Of a DNA stretch of 64,000 bases, positions 35,515-46,205 are shown in pieces. This stretch comes from Caprella mutica (taxonomy: Eukaryota > Arthropoda > Malacostraca > Amphipoda > Caprellidae). Numbering within the stretch: the stretch's first letter is position 1; each line of letters opens with the position of its first letter. The notes beneath the pieces are model-generated. The model did no database searches. It was not told the origin of the DNA and was given only the letters and a program-made list of their open reading frames with translations. The DNA lies in the NCBI GenBank assembly GCA_947561585.1, contig CANNZV010000128.1, positions 62,001-126,000 of the forward strand, read 5' to 3'. The translations under genes and the position numbers were made by a program.

Positions 35515-35865
35515 TCTAGATTTGATTACCGTAACAAATTAATTATTTTCATTTACTAGAATTAATTATTTTCTATTTACAAATAGTTTATAGTTGCAAC
35601 TATATAGTTAGAAAACATCTTACCGGTGATAGGAAATATTAACCAGCTGTAGATAGGTTAGTTCTCAAATCAATTGAAGATAACTAACTTGCAGTTAACC
35701 TGTTTTCGCCGTAACTATTACAAACAATATAGTCATGCAAGTGGGATAGATTGAAAATCATTTTAGGGCAAATTGTTTATTTAAATTATTTACCATAAAA
35801 TGATATTCGATCTTTCCCACCTGCATGATGATAATGTTTGTATAATAGTTACGGAAAAAATTTTA
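35515..35865 (+). repeat. Duplicate segment with foldback MITE (copy 2)
   Basis: This is nearly identical to 23985-24335. The foldback is fuller here: CCGTAACTATTACAAACAAT ... GCAAGTGGGATAGATTGAAA pairs with ATTCGATCTTTCCCACCTGC ... CAATAGTTACGG-like sequence, giving arms of about 60 bases around TTTATTTAAATTATTTACC. Confidence 0.7.
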
Positions 35866-35869
35866 AGGT

Positions 35870-36077
35870 ACGTTTGGCATGCAGCGATTGTTACGATCAT
35901 CACTCAGCAATGATCGCCCATCAGTAGGAATACATTGATCTAGTGCTGAACGATAATTGCTTGTTACGAAAAAGCCCCATAGGAATAGCATTGAGCTAGT
36001 GCTCAGTGATAGTAGCTGGGCGATGGTCACTGAGCAATGATCGCAATAATCGCTGCATGCAAAATGTACCTTTAACT
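35870..36077. mobile_element. MITE with GGTACGTTTGGCATGCAGCG ends, copy 2
   Basis: TTAA then GGTACGTTTGGCATGCAGCG (35870-35890) and CGCTGCATGCAAAATGTACC then TTTAA (about 36051-36075) are inverted. The TTAA at each side would fit a TTAA-specific (piggyBac-like) target, but the terminal bases do not match the usual piggyBac CCY/GGG pattern, so the superfamily stays open. Confidence 0.7.
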
Positions 36078-36386
36078 GGAAATTACCGATAAAATTGTGA
36101 GAAGTTACTCCTCAATTATTAGTTTCTATACCAGGAGAAATATTAACAAAATATGTCTGATTTATTTGACTTGCCATATTGTGCAAGTTGTAATAATTGT
36201 GGGGTATGCCTGTACATTGGATTTTACCATTGAATATTTTTATTACCGGAATGTAAATTAGAAAGCATTTATTGTTACTTCTTTGAGTTTAAAAGATTTA
36301 ATTCATTGTTAGCAGTTTTTATCCTCATTACTTAGTTTCTTTAAAAAACTAAATCAACTGTAAGATGCATATTTCAATGTATTCGA

Positions 36387-37080
36387 GGTAAATTGCTCGG
36401 AAAACAATTGCTCGAAAGACAATTGCTGGAACGAACAATTGCTCGAATGAACAATTGCTCTAAAGACAATTGCTGGAACGAACAATTGCTCGAATGATCA
36501 ATAATTGTTCGAATGATCAAATTGGTTATTGTGCCCAAATTAATATAATTCAGTTAATTATGTAGTTGAATCACTTCAATTAGCTGCACCTAACCGTCCT
36601 GGTTTCTAATTAGTAATTAATAGTAACTGTATTTCACATTTTTAATCGCTAATTTCTATCAATCATAATAATGTTTTTAAATTTTAATACTCCTGGTTTT
36701 CGTTTTTTATTGAATAGGAATACTGCAGCAATTTTGGGTACTACATTTTTCATTTTTTTTTGTCAGTTATTATTCGAAATTTGAATAGTTGAGCAATTGT
36801 TAATTAGATAAATATTACCGAAAGTCAGAAAATCATGAAGTGAAATCTCTTCGATTAGCTGCACCTAACCGTCCTTTTTTCTAATAAGTAATAAATAATA
36901 ACTGTACTTTATTTCTTTTATATTTTCTGAACGATTAGTCATTTGAGCAATTGGTCATTCGAGCAATTGTTCATTCGGTTAATTGTTCGTTCGAGCAATT
37001 GTCTTTCGAGCCATTGTTCATTCGAGCAATTGTTCATTCTAGCAATTGTTTTTCGAGCAATAGTTTTCGAGCAATTTACC
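36387..37080. mobile_element. Iteron-TIR element A (AATTGCTCGAAYGAAC type)
   Basis: GGTAAATTGCTCGG at 36387 is inverted at 37067-37080 (CGAGCAATTTACC). From each end runs an inverted array of eight or more 15-17-bp units (ACAATTGCTCGAA with small changes), 36387-36520 and 36940-37080. The centre contains a direct repeat, TAGCTGCACCTAACCGTCCT, at about 36578 and again at about 36858. There is no reading frame of note. A clear target duplication is not visible. Confidence 0.75.
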
Positions 37081-37179
37081 GGATACCGTATTTTCGAGAG
37101 AGCTCTTCCTAGGCAAGTGCGCGCGCTAAGGTCTCACTGCTTTGGAAGAGCATTTCTATTACATGTTGTGTAATTAATA

Positions 37180-37215
37180 TATACACCAATAATTTATAAT
37201 TATTATTGGTGTATA
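37180..37215. repeat. Perfect 14-bp hairpin
   Basis: TATACACCAATAAT and ATTATTGGTGTATA are perfectly complementary around an 8-base loop. Expression is unknown. Confidence 0.6.
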
Positions 37216-37231
37216 AACGGAAATTATTACT

Positions 37232-37312
37232 TGGAGTCAATTGACCGGGAATCAAATGGTACGGGGATCAAATGACCGGGAATCAATTTACCTAGACCCA
37301 ATAAATTTAGTC
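37232..37312 (-). repeat. Iteron array (GATTCCCGGTCAATTGA type)
   Basis: TCAATTGACCGGGAATCAAA, TGGTACGGGGATCAAATGAC and CGGGAATCAATTTACC are inverted relatives of the array at 22797-22890, again ending in the CCGG/TTACC words seen at element A ends. Confidence 0.5.
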
Positions 37313-37659
37313 ATCACGAATGTTATGTGCAGCTCTATTTAATAGTTCCCTAACATCTTATATTCTTATTATTGATATTTTAGTGGTTTTATTATTTGAA
37401 TTGAAAATAACTGCAGACGGCAGACATTAAATATTTTCTAACTATGGTCATGTAATTTCATTTTGTTGAATCATTTTTAGAAATAATTATTGAAAAAAAA
37501 AACGGATAATATTTCAAATATTCTAGGGAAATTATGTGCCTTTTTGAGCTTCACGTGATGTAGTAAATGTAATTAGGGTTAATATCAATATCAAGGGATA
37601 ACTGACTTATAATAATAAAAAGACTCTCTCACATTTCACAAAAAATATATGATCCATTC

Positions 37660-37915
37660 AACAATTTCAGAGAGTGTTTCCTATAAATTATTACTATTTT
37701 GAATAAACTATCGTTATTGATATTAAATTTTGAATGATTTTCCTGCAATATGTTTGAAGTAATCTTATCTTTGATTTTCTATTAAATACTCTCAGTCAGA
37801 AAGATGCTATCATCTGTACGGCAAATACGTAGTCTTGCAAAGTTCTGTGTTGTTACTTCAATTACCTATTTATTTTTGATGGTGTTCACACACTTCAGGT
37901 TATATTAAAATGAAA
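37660..37915 (-). repeat. HBR copy 10 (inverted)
   Basis: Block b in reverse (TTCTATTAAATACTCTCAGT) is at 37777 and block a in reverse (TTTTGATGGTGTTCACACAC) at about 37873. AAACTATCGTTATTGATATT (about 37705) is the inner ATTGACGATAAT block. The middle segment again differs from all others. Confidence 0.7.
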
Positions 37916-37919
37916 AGGG

Positions 37920-38470
37920 CTTTCAGTGATTAGCTGCAAAACTTCAATTTGGTAATTTTTTGTCTTCGCAGCCAATATCAATCTATTAAAAACTCACCCT
38001 TAATTAAAGTTAATTAGCGAAAAAAATGTACTTGTTTATTTTTCATACATTATCTTTCATGAATCTTCTACTTCTTCAAATATTTATTATATATTAAATT
38101 ATGAACATTAAATTTTTCATGAATTTATAAAAATGTATCTTCGTTTAATTTCAATAATACTTTATTCTTTTAATAAAGAAAAATAATGATAATAACAACA
38201 ATAATAATGCTTCATCCTTTCCTTATTAATTTCTCTAATAAACAATTTGTCATGTTTTTCGTCCATACGATATTTCAATCAATGATTATCAATTTTACCT
38301 AATATAACTTAATAATTTTCTATTTATAGCGTTTTTCATCAATATTTTCATTCATATAGGGAAAATAGGCGGCATTGTATCCCTGTAATTAGTTAAATAA
38401 AACAAAATAAACATAGCTAAATTTTATTATTTGATATCAAGTTTTACCTACTGTGTTTTTATAAACCCTA
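37920..38470. other. AT-rich sequence, no gene seen
   Basis: Nothing recognised apart from HBR-like words (AATAAACAATTTGTCATGTT near 38236). Confidence 0.35.
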
Positions 38471-38475
38471 TTTAA

Positions 38476-40306
38476 GCACAGTATACAGAATAGGGAAGTA
38501 ACAACATCTTACAGGGCTGGTAAAGGCACAGTATAAAGAATAGGGCTGTAACAACATCTTATAGGGCTGGTAAAGGCACCGTATACAGAATAGGGAAGTA
38601 ACAACATCTTATAGGGCTGGTAAAGGCACAGTATACAGAATAGGGAAGTAACAACATCTTATAGGGCTGGTAAAGGCACCGTATACAGAATAGGGAAGTA
38701 ACAACATCTTATAGGGCTGGTAAAGGCACAGTGTACAGAAAAGGGAAGTAACAACATCTTTTAAGGCTGGTAAAGGCATAGTATACAGAATAAGGAAGTA
38801 ACAACATCTTATAGGGCTGGTAAAGGTACAGTATACAGAATAAGGAAGTAACAACATCTTATAGGGCTGGCAAAGGCACAGTATACAGAATAAGGAAATA
38901 ACAACATCTTATAGCGCTGGTAAAGGTACAGTATACAGAATAAGGAAGTAACAACATCTTATAGGGCTGGCAAAGGCACAGTATACAGAATAAGGAAGTA
39001 ACAACATCTTATAGGGCTGGCAAAGGCACAGTATACAAAATAAAGAAGTAACAACATCTTATAGGGCTGGTAAAGGTACAGTATACAGAATAAGGAAGTA
39101 ACAACATCTTATGGGGCTGGCAAAGGCACAGTATACAGAATAAGGAAGTAACAACATCTTATAGCGCTGGTAAAGGTACAGTATACAGAATAAGGAAGTA
39201 ACAACATCTTATAGGGCTGGCAAAGGCACAATATACAGAATAAGGAAGTAACAACATCTTATAGGGCTGGCAAAGGCACAGTATACAGAATAAGGAAGTA
39301 ACAACATCTTATAGGGCTGGTAAAGGCACAGTATACAGAATAGGGAAGTAATAACATCTTATAGGGCTGGTAAAGGCACAGTATACAGAATAGGGAAGTA
39401 ACAACATCTGATAGGGCTGATAAAGGCACAGTATACAGAATAGGGAAGTAAAAACATCTTATAGGGCTGGTAAAGGCACAGTATACAGAATAGGGAAGTA
39501 ATAACATCTTATAGGGATGGTAAAGGCACAGTATACAGAATAGGGAAGTAACAACATCTTATAGGGCTGGTAAAGGCACAGTATACAGAATAGGGAAGTA
39601 ATAACATCTTATAGGGCTGGAAAAAGCACAGTATACAGAAATTGAAGTAACAACATCTTATAGGGCTGGTAAAGGCAGAGTATACAGAATAGGGAAGTAA
39701 AAACATCTTATTGGGCTGGTAAAGGCACAGTATATAGAATAGGGAAGTAACAACATCTTATAGGGCTGGTAAAGGCATAGTATACAGAATAGGGAAGTAA
39801 CATCATCTTATAGGGCTGGTAAAGGCATAGTATACAGAATAGGGAAGTAATAACATCTTATAGTGCTGGTAAAGGCATAGTATACAGAATAGGGAAGTAA
39901 CAACATCTTATAGGGCTTTTAAAGGCACAGTATACAGAATAGGGAAGTAACAACATTTTATAGGGCTGGTAAAGGCATAGTATACAGAATAGGGAAGTAA
40001 TAACATCTTATAGGGCTGGTTAAGGCACAGTATACAGAATAGGGAAGTAACAACATCTTATAGGGCTAGTAAAGGCACAGTATACAGAATAGGGAAATAA
40101 CAACATCTTATAGGGCTGGTAAAGGCACAGTATACAGAATAAGGAAGTAACAACATCTTATAGGGCTGGTAAAGGCACAGTATACAGAATAAGGAAGTAA
40201 CAACATCTTATAGGGCTGGTAAAGGCACAGTATACAGAATAGGGAAGTAACAACATCTTATAGGGCTGGTAAAGGCACAGTATACAGAATAGGGAAGTAA
40301 CAACAT
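38476..40306 (+). repeat. 50-bp satellite, about 37 copies
   Basis: The unit is GTATACAGAATAGGGAAGTA then ACAACATCTTATAGGGCTGG then TAAAGGCACA. Register is held exactly at 50 bases until a single-base deletion near 39640. Variants occur in runs: TAAGGAAGTA and CAAAGGCACA dominate from about 38770 to 39300 and TAGGGAAGTA elsewhere, showing local homogenisation. Minus-strand frames (MLLLPYSVY..., 82 codons) are by-products of the 150-base reading period. Confidence 0.95.
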
Positions 40307-40560
40307 TATAATGACCTCTCAACATAAATAACGATAATGTAGTTTTCTGTAACCGCTAGTTTGTTGTACTGCAGACCTCATGATTGTTTAATGACCTGGT
40401 AGGGGGATTCGGGGGGCCCCAAATACATCTAATTCATAAGTTCTATTTATACCTGAGACCGAATATTCCAAGACCGAATTTTCCGGTCAAATTTCAAGTT
40501 AAATACATGTCAAATATGTCAAAATTACTAATGTTTCTTATCATTTTACAACAGTTAATG
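40307..40560 (-). repeat. Dispersed GACCGAATA/GGGGG repeat, copy 2
   Basis: GACCTCTCAACATAAATAAC, AACCGCTAGTTTGTTGTACT, ATGATTGTTTAATGACCTGG and GAGACCGAATATTCCAAGAC match 16370-17180 (inverted relative to parts of it) and 57120-57235. Confidence 0.55.
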
Positions 40561-40589
40561 ATGTTATCCGCTTTTAATAAATAAACTAC

Positions 40590-41020
40590 ACATTTTAGTA
40601 CTCAAAATTTCGACTCATTCAGTCATTCTATTATTATTCTTTAATAACACCATTATAAACTGAGACCGAGTTATCTGAGACCGAATGCTCAAAAACCGAA
40701 ATTTCCCAGAATCGGTCAAGGCACAGTAGGTACACAGCAGAGTAGTTAATTCATTTATAAATTTTCTATCAATCTTGTTACTTTTTAGTGTGTTTAATAA
40801 GACAGAAGTTACCTATTCTTTGCTTAGAAATCCTTTAGCTATTCAAAACCAACTCGAACAACTTGAATTACATATTGTCTTAAAATAACTTCGAAATGGT
40901 TTACAGTTTTATAACAACTATTCTATAGATTCACTTCCACAAATAAGTTTGAAAGAATGAAATTGGTTGCGAAATTATTAAAATAACCTGAAATGGATTT
41001 ATGCAGTTATACATTGACAT
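40590..41020 (+). repeat. Segment duplicated at 24350-24760
   Basis: Carries AAAATTTCGACTCATTC, AATAACACCATTATAAACTG and AGAATCGGTCAAGGCACAGT and continues into an HBR core, as at 24350. Confidence 0.65.
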
Positions 41021-41021
41021 A

Positions 41022-41880
41022 TTGTCCTAATTATTTAAGGACTTAAGTGTGTGAACATCTTCAAAAATATAAAAACATCATAGAATGAAGAACAAATAAG
41101 CTATGAATAAATAAATTTGTGATTTATATACAATATACTAACAAATAAAGTATTTTTAGAGTTATAATTAATAATATCACTCGCGATATACTAAAGATTT
41201 TTGCACAACGTTTGTGAAATCACAGCAAGATGGCGTCAATGACTCGAGCAAAGCTTATGCTATTTGTCACTAGATGGCGCTTTTTCGAAATAAAATAAAT
41301 TTTCTTTTCTTTAATAATTATTATTTAGATGAACAGAGTATGTAATCATACATAATTAAATATGCTGATTCCATTAAAAAACATATTAACAAATGTTTGA
41401 TTTTACACGCACCCTCCCTTTAAGTGTGTGAACACCTTCAAAAATATAAAAACATCATAAAAAGAAAAACTTTCTAAGTACACTTTTGATTTTACAGTAA
41501 AAGAGGGTATTATATTTCGGACTGATAGTATTTAACAGAATTGAAATTATTATATCATTTACGGGATACTAGTGGACATTGAATGTCTTATTCCACAATT
41601 AGGATAATTGACAATAATTCAATCCAAATTTTAATAATTCATTCATCAATTCTTATATAAATTATTTAATGGGTAACTATTCTTTTTATGATTCCTCTTT
41701 CAGATAAACATTTTAAACCATACCTTCATGTTCATCCAATTCATTTAAGTCTCGAGTTTCCTAATTTAAAAATTCAATTTTGTTATTAATTGTCACCCAT
41801 TATTATTAGAGGTTAAGTAATGAATAGCATATAAATTAAGATAATATTTATATTAGAATTATAGGTTTATTTTTTTATAA
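41022..41880 (+). repeat. HBR unit 11 with a duplicated first half
   Basis: A first block a (ACTTAAGTGTGTGAACATCT) at 41041 is followed not by block b but, after about 330 bases, by a second block a (TTTAAGTGTGTGAACACCTT, 41420). Block b (TCGGACTGATAGTATTTAAC) ends at 41540. The inner words AAAAATATAAAAACATCATA are identical in both. Then come ATGGGTAACTATTCTTTTTA (about 41671), CAGATAAACATTTTAAACCA and ATAGCATATAAATTAAGATA. Confidence 0.7.
41180..41300 (+). promoter_or_regulatory. CTCF-like and YY1-like motifs
   Basis: TGTCACTAGATGGCGCTTTT at 41264 matches the arthropod CTCF core (CCASYAGRKGGCGC) at most positions. GCAAGATGGCGTC at 41225 matches an AAGATGGCG YY1-type site. Both lie in the segment that separates the duplicated HBR halves. 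Motif matching is by eye. They may simply be part of a repeat. Confidence 0.3.
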
Positions 41881-42499
41881 CAGTTCACACAGAATTCGAC
41901 AGTTGCAACTACACGGTGGATGTTAATTCCATTTATTATACGATCCAAGTGTTTGAACACCTACAAAAATATTAACTAAACATAAAAGCATTGAAGGAAT
42001 AAGAAAGGCAACTGAGTCAACAATCAAAAACACCAGAATCTTTTTGACAGAAAATATTTAACAGAAAATGAGAAAGGAGAATAATTTCTACATGATGATT
42101 TATTAAATATAACTAACTCATTAATTCTCACCAATGAAAATACTGAATTTAAAATGTATTAAAATAATAGAGAATGAATTATGAAATTCAAACACAATTC
42201 ATTATATGGGTAACTACTCTATTTTCTATGTATCTTCTGTCAGATAAACATTTTAAATTATACTTTCATGTCAATTAAATTTTATCTCATAACTTTATGT
42301 CTTGTTCCTGATAATAGTTTCAATCAATTACAATATAAATGACGTAAATTACTATATAAATTGTTTTCCACCAATCAAACTTGTGATATGAGAAGGATTT
42401 TAAATAGATGGTAATTACCTAAATAAATAGAAATAATAAGAATATAAAAATTATTGTTGTTTAATTTTTCGTCATTCCTAACTGCGTGTGCTCTATTTA

Positions 42500-42722
42500 T
42501 ATTGTATAACTAATTATTTTTAAATTAATTAATGTATAATTAATTATTGTATTATTAATTATTGTATATTTATTTATTGCATAATTAATTATTGTATTAT
42601 TAATTATTGTATAACTAATTATTGTATAATTAATTATTGTATAATTAATTATTGTATAATTAATTATTGTATGATTAAATATTGTATAATTAATTATTTT
42701 TAAATTAATTATTGTATAATTT
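42500..42722. repeat. AT simple array (TAATTATTGTATAATTAAT type)
   Basis: About 15 imperfect units of TTATTGTATAATTAA or TTATTGTATTATTAA expand a spot within HBR unit 12 that reads ATATTGTATAATTTAAG in other units. The 80-codon minus frame here is a by-product. Confidence 0.8.
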
Positions 42723-42985
42723 AAACATCGATTTGTCAAATGCCTTTAATGTTGCGTTATTTGAAAATATATTATCAAAATATTATACTTTCAAATTTAT
42801 ATATTTATCAGCATTATTCTAGAGAATTTGCAATACATTGGTACCTAAGTCACTTCATATTTTTTAAAGAATCAATACAAGGGAACATCGCAGTTATCAG
42901 ACACTTATTTACATTATGATTTTATCATTCGTTATTTTGTTGGTGTTCAGAGACAGAAATATGCAGTAGGATAACGTCCCAGTAC

Positions 42986-43215
42986 TCGGACACTCACAGT
43001 ACTCGGACACTCACAGTACTTGGACACTCACTGTACTCGGAGACTCACAGTACTCGGACACTCACAGTACTCGGACACTCACAGTACTCGGACACTCACA
43101 GTACTCGGACACTCACAGTACTCGGACACTCACAGTACTCGGACACTCACAGTACTCGGACTCACACAGTACTCGGAGACTCACAGTACTCGGACACTCA
43201 CAGTACTCGGACAGT
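42986..43215 (-). repeat. 17-bp array of the HBR palindrome, about 13 copies
   Basis: Units of CAGTACTCGGACACTCA show occasional GAGACT or truncated variants. Other HBR tails carry three to six units, so this array has expanded. It is flanked by GGATAACGTCCCAGTACTCG and by GGACAGTGGGTGTCAACATA. Confidence 0.9.
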
Positions 43216-43264
43216 GGGTGTCAACATAGGACATGAACCAATTTGACCTTTAGAAATTTTAGTA

Positions 43265-44225
43265 ATTTTCTTAATTGATAGAAAATATAAGGAGTGTGCA
43301 TATATATATTATATAGTTATATTTGTATACTTCCAAAATTTTATTCACTCAAACTTATTTTAAAAATAATTCACTATATATCTAAAAAATAATTAAAACC
43401 ATTCTATAAATAAATAAAAAAAGTTAAATGTTGATTTCAGATTTTTAAAATGTTGTATAAGTAAATTATTGTAATCCATTGAAAAAGAAAATATATTTCA
43501 ATAGCTGAATGGTCGGTCACAAAAGAAGATTTAAATCTTTTTATATTTCAGTTACCCTTCAAAATAATATTATTTTCAATAAACCAACTATTTCGAGATT
43601 TTTTTCCTTTACTTTAGTATATTTTAAGTAAACTATTGATAATGATCATAAATAAGAGATTAGTTACTTAAAATGAACCGATACTTTTCTTTTAATAGTA
43701 ACAATATTATTCTGTTAGAAACAAATCATCAGAATAAGATACCTTGTTATATAAGTAACTTAGACAACGTGTTGCATAAGAGTAGTTTTACTAATTATTT
43801 CTGATGGAGTTCCCTCACTTAAAACCTTATGAAAATTAAATAGAATATCAGTTAAAGATTCAAATTCTGGTTATCTCATAAAAAATTTCACAATGAATCA
43901 AGTCGTGTCCGCACTATCACTTTTTATTATACACCTCTTCTTCAACAAACACTGCAAGTGACTATACAGTACTGTTAGCAAACTCTCACCACAAGAACGC
44001 ATTATTAGCTATTAATTTGCTCTGCTAAATACATGAGAATAATTTAGTAATCTCGAATTATATGTAAATTACAAAATAAAAAAATCCAAAGTCGAATTGT
44101 TCATCGTTGAGACTTAAGATGATTAATAGAATCTGATGAATAATTGAACGAAAGAAATAAGCTGGTAATTGAATAATACTTGTCGGTTCACAGTTTACAA
44201 AACTCTGAAACTTGTAAAATCGTAT
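43265..44225. other. AT-rich sequence, no gene seen
   Basis: Nothing recognised. Confidence 0.35.
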
Positions 44226-44234
44226 GATTATTAT

Positions 44235-44435
44235 GGTGCCAGGCCAATTCGTCCCAGGCCAATTTGTCCCGGGACAATTCTTGGTCGATTGAAAATGAAG
44301 GAGAAATAATTTCTCATATTATAATTATTGAAAGTTAAACTCGCCTTAAATGGAATCACTTTTACAAATCCTTTATTTTCAATCGGCGACGAATTGTCCG
44401 GGGACGAATTATCCGGCGACGAATTGGCAGGACAC
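44235..44435. mobile_element. Iteron-TIR MITE B (CCAATTCGTCCC type)
   Basis: The left end GGTGCCAGGCCAATTCGTCC is followed by AGGCCAATTTGTCCC, GGGACAATTC and TCGATTGAAAATGAAGGA. The right end mirrors this (TTTTCAATCGGCGACGAATT ... GACGAATTGGCAGGACAC). TIRs are about 60 bp in a 201-bp element. TGATTATTAT (44225-44234) and TGATAATTAT (44436-44445) form a 10-bp flanking repeat with one mismatch. Confidence 0.75.
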
Positions 44436-44445
44436 TGATAATTAT

Positions 44446-44990
44446 ACTTTAAATAGAAAATAAGAATTGATCACTTAGTGGTTCATTTAATTCATAAGGT
44501 TTGTGATTTATCCAAGGTATTAATGATATGGCATTTCTAACAGTCTTGAAAACTGTGATAAAACTGTGATGTAAATATGTACGAACAATTATTTATTGAA
44601 ATCACGATAGTATTTAGGTATCGAATAAATGTAATATGGGAAATAAAGACAACAATATAAAGTTATACGAAACTACATGGAAACGACTTCTCAATATATT
44701 ATAAAGATACAAAATCGAATTTATTTAACAAATTTATTAAATAATTGAAGCATTTATAGAATATTGGAGCAACAATGTTGAAAGCTTTTCGATAATTTCT
44801 ATGCTTGTTTAGCTTGATAATAATAAACATCTAGTTCTCGTTTGAGTTATCTTTTCTACAGACTTATTGTTATCAGTAGCATTATCAATACTAGCTTAAC
44901 ATCCGTTGCTGTGTGGGATATTTAACAGTTTGTCACCTATAGTCGTATATATGTATAACATATAGGTTGAACCAAATCCACAAAGAAGAA
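44446..44990. other. AT-rich sequence, no gene seen
   Basis: Nothing recognised. Confidence 0.35.
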
Positions 44991-44994
44991 CGTA

Positions 44995-45790
44995 AGTTTG
45001 TTTAGAGAGTCCATCATAAAATCTACCAACTTGGAATTGATATAAATATTGTATAAATAAATAGATAAAAATGAGTTCGGGTAAAATTTAAAATTAGATT
45101 TTTTTACATGTGTTCATTCTACCACCGTCATTGCATAAGGTTGTAAGTGAGGTAGAATGGATAGCTACATGTAAAGATTCTTATTTTTATTAATATGAAC
45201 TCTATTTTTGTCTAATTATTTATTCTTCTGTAGATTTGGACATCAATACTACTTATTTCCTTCGCAGAATGCAGAAGGTTATATTTTAAGACGGTATTTA
45301 TTTATTTATCATCTTGTTATTGTATTAACTCAAAAAGTATTGAACCAAATTGCCTGAAATTTGTTGGAACGATTGGTCCTTATCTAGTTACCATCTGGTA
45401 GAATTTTGAGAGTTATTCGGTCAAAGGTCAAGGTCATACATAACTCAAAACTTATTGAATTAAATCGCATGAAACTTAGTGGGACGTGAAATGCTTCAAT
45501 TTATACTTCAATACCCGGCTCTCAACTTTTTCAATATCAAGGAATTATTTGGTTATATTTTAGAAGTCAAGGCAATTTATAACTCAACAACTCAAAAATT
45601 GTTCAAACAAATTGTATGAAACTTGGTGGCATGATTATCCAGTTACCAGTCAATTAGATTTTGGAAGCAAACGGGTCAAAGGTTGAGATCAAGGTCATTT
45701 AAAAGCAGCGGCGAAGGTATGCGCTCTACCAAGACCACGTAATCTAGTATATATTAATTCAAAGTTGAGTACACCTTTTTGTACTATATT
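44995..45790. mobile_element. Decayed mariner-like MITE with AGGTCA repeat inside
   Basis: CTACCAACTTGGAATTGATA (45018) and TATTAATTCAAAGTTGAGTA (45753) are inverted relatives of the end at 7466. TACCACCGTCATTGCATAAG at 45120 matches 7592. Between them lies the interspersed repeat with GGTCAAAGGTCAAGGTCA (45419) and GGGTCAAAGGTTGAGATCAA (45660). TATGCGCTCTACCAAGACCA at 45718 is the same family block as at 8530. Confidence 0.5.
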
Positions 45791-45939
45791 GCAGATTCAC
45801 AGTTTATGTTTTCCATTAACTTTAAATATTATTCATCAATGTGACTATATTGCTGCATTACGTATCTTGGTAAGTTAATTTCTAATACTTTAAAATATAC
45901 ATTACAGCAATATGTATTGGTAAACCAATATATATATTT

Positions 45940-46000
45940 TATACTTGGTGACGGACGGACAGACTGACCCTGGTTTTCTATAATAATGTAGATTGTTAAT
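45940..46000 (+). repeat. End of AGGTCA-rich repeat family
   Basis: GTGACGGACGGACAGACTGA then CCCTGG, followed by TCTATAATAATGTAG, equals the minus-strand terminus at about 8487-8512. Confidence 0.55.
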
Positions 46001-46205
46001 GTTGTAATTGTTGATGTAAAATTAAATTATATTGATTTTGAAAATAAAATGGGGAAGGAAACCCTATGTAATTCATAGACAAATATAATTGATACTACAC
46101 TACTGAAAATAATTATTGCATTGGATCACTCATATATCACTTGTGATATGTGAGAATCTTATTTAGCGAAATATATTGAATCTATTATTCATAATTACTT
46201 CACTT

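Larger units (their letters stand above)
41938..43262 (+). repeat. HBR unit 12, most complete
   Basis: Block a (CCAAGTGTTTGAACACC) is at 41944. A degenerate block b (CAGAAAATATTTAACAG) ends at 42065. ATGGGTAACTACTCTATTTT follows at about 42208, GTCAGATAAACATTTTAAAT at about 42240, AATTACCTAAATAAATAGAA at about 42413 and CGATTTGTCAAATGCCTTTA at about 42729. CAGTTATCAGACACTTATTT is at about 42891 and the 17-bp array plus GTGGGTGTCAACATAGGACATG at 42986-43237. The total is about 1.3 kb. Confidence 0.7.

Noticed and set aside
38609..39706. Minus-strand frames MLLLPYSVY...
   Set aside because: They follow the 50-bp satellite period and break at indels of the array.
42986..43215. CRISPR-like regular array
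   Set aside because: The units are contiguous without unique spacers, and the host is eukaryotic.
42497..43229. Frames in AT simple repeat and 17-bp array
   Set aside because: Low-complexity translation of tandem repeats.
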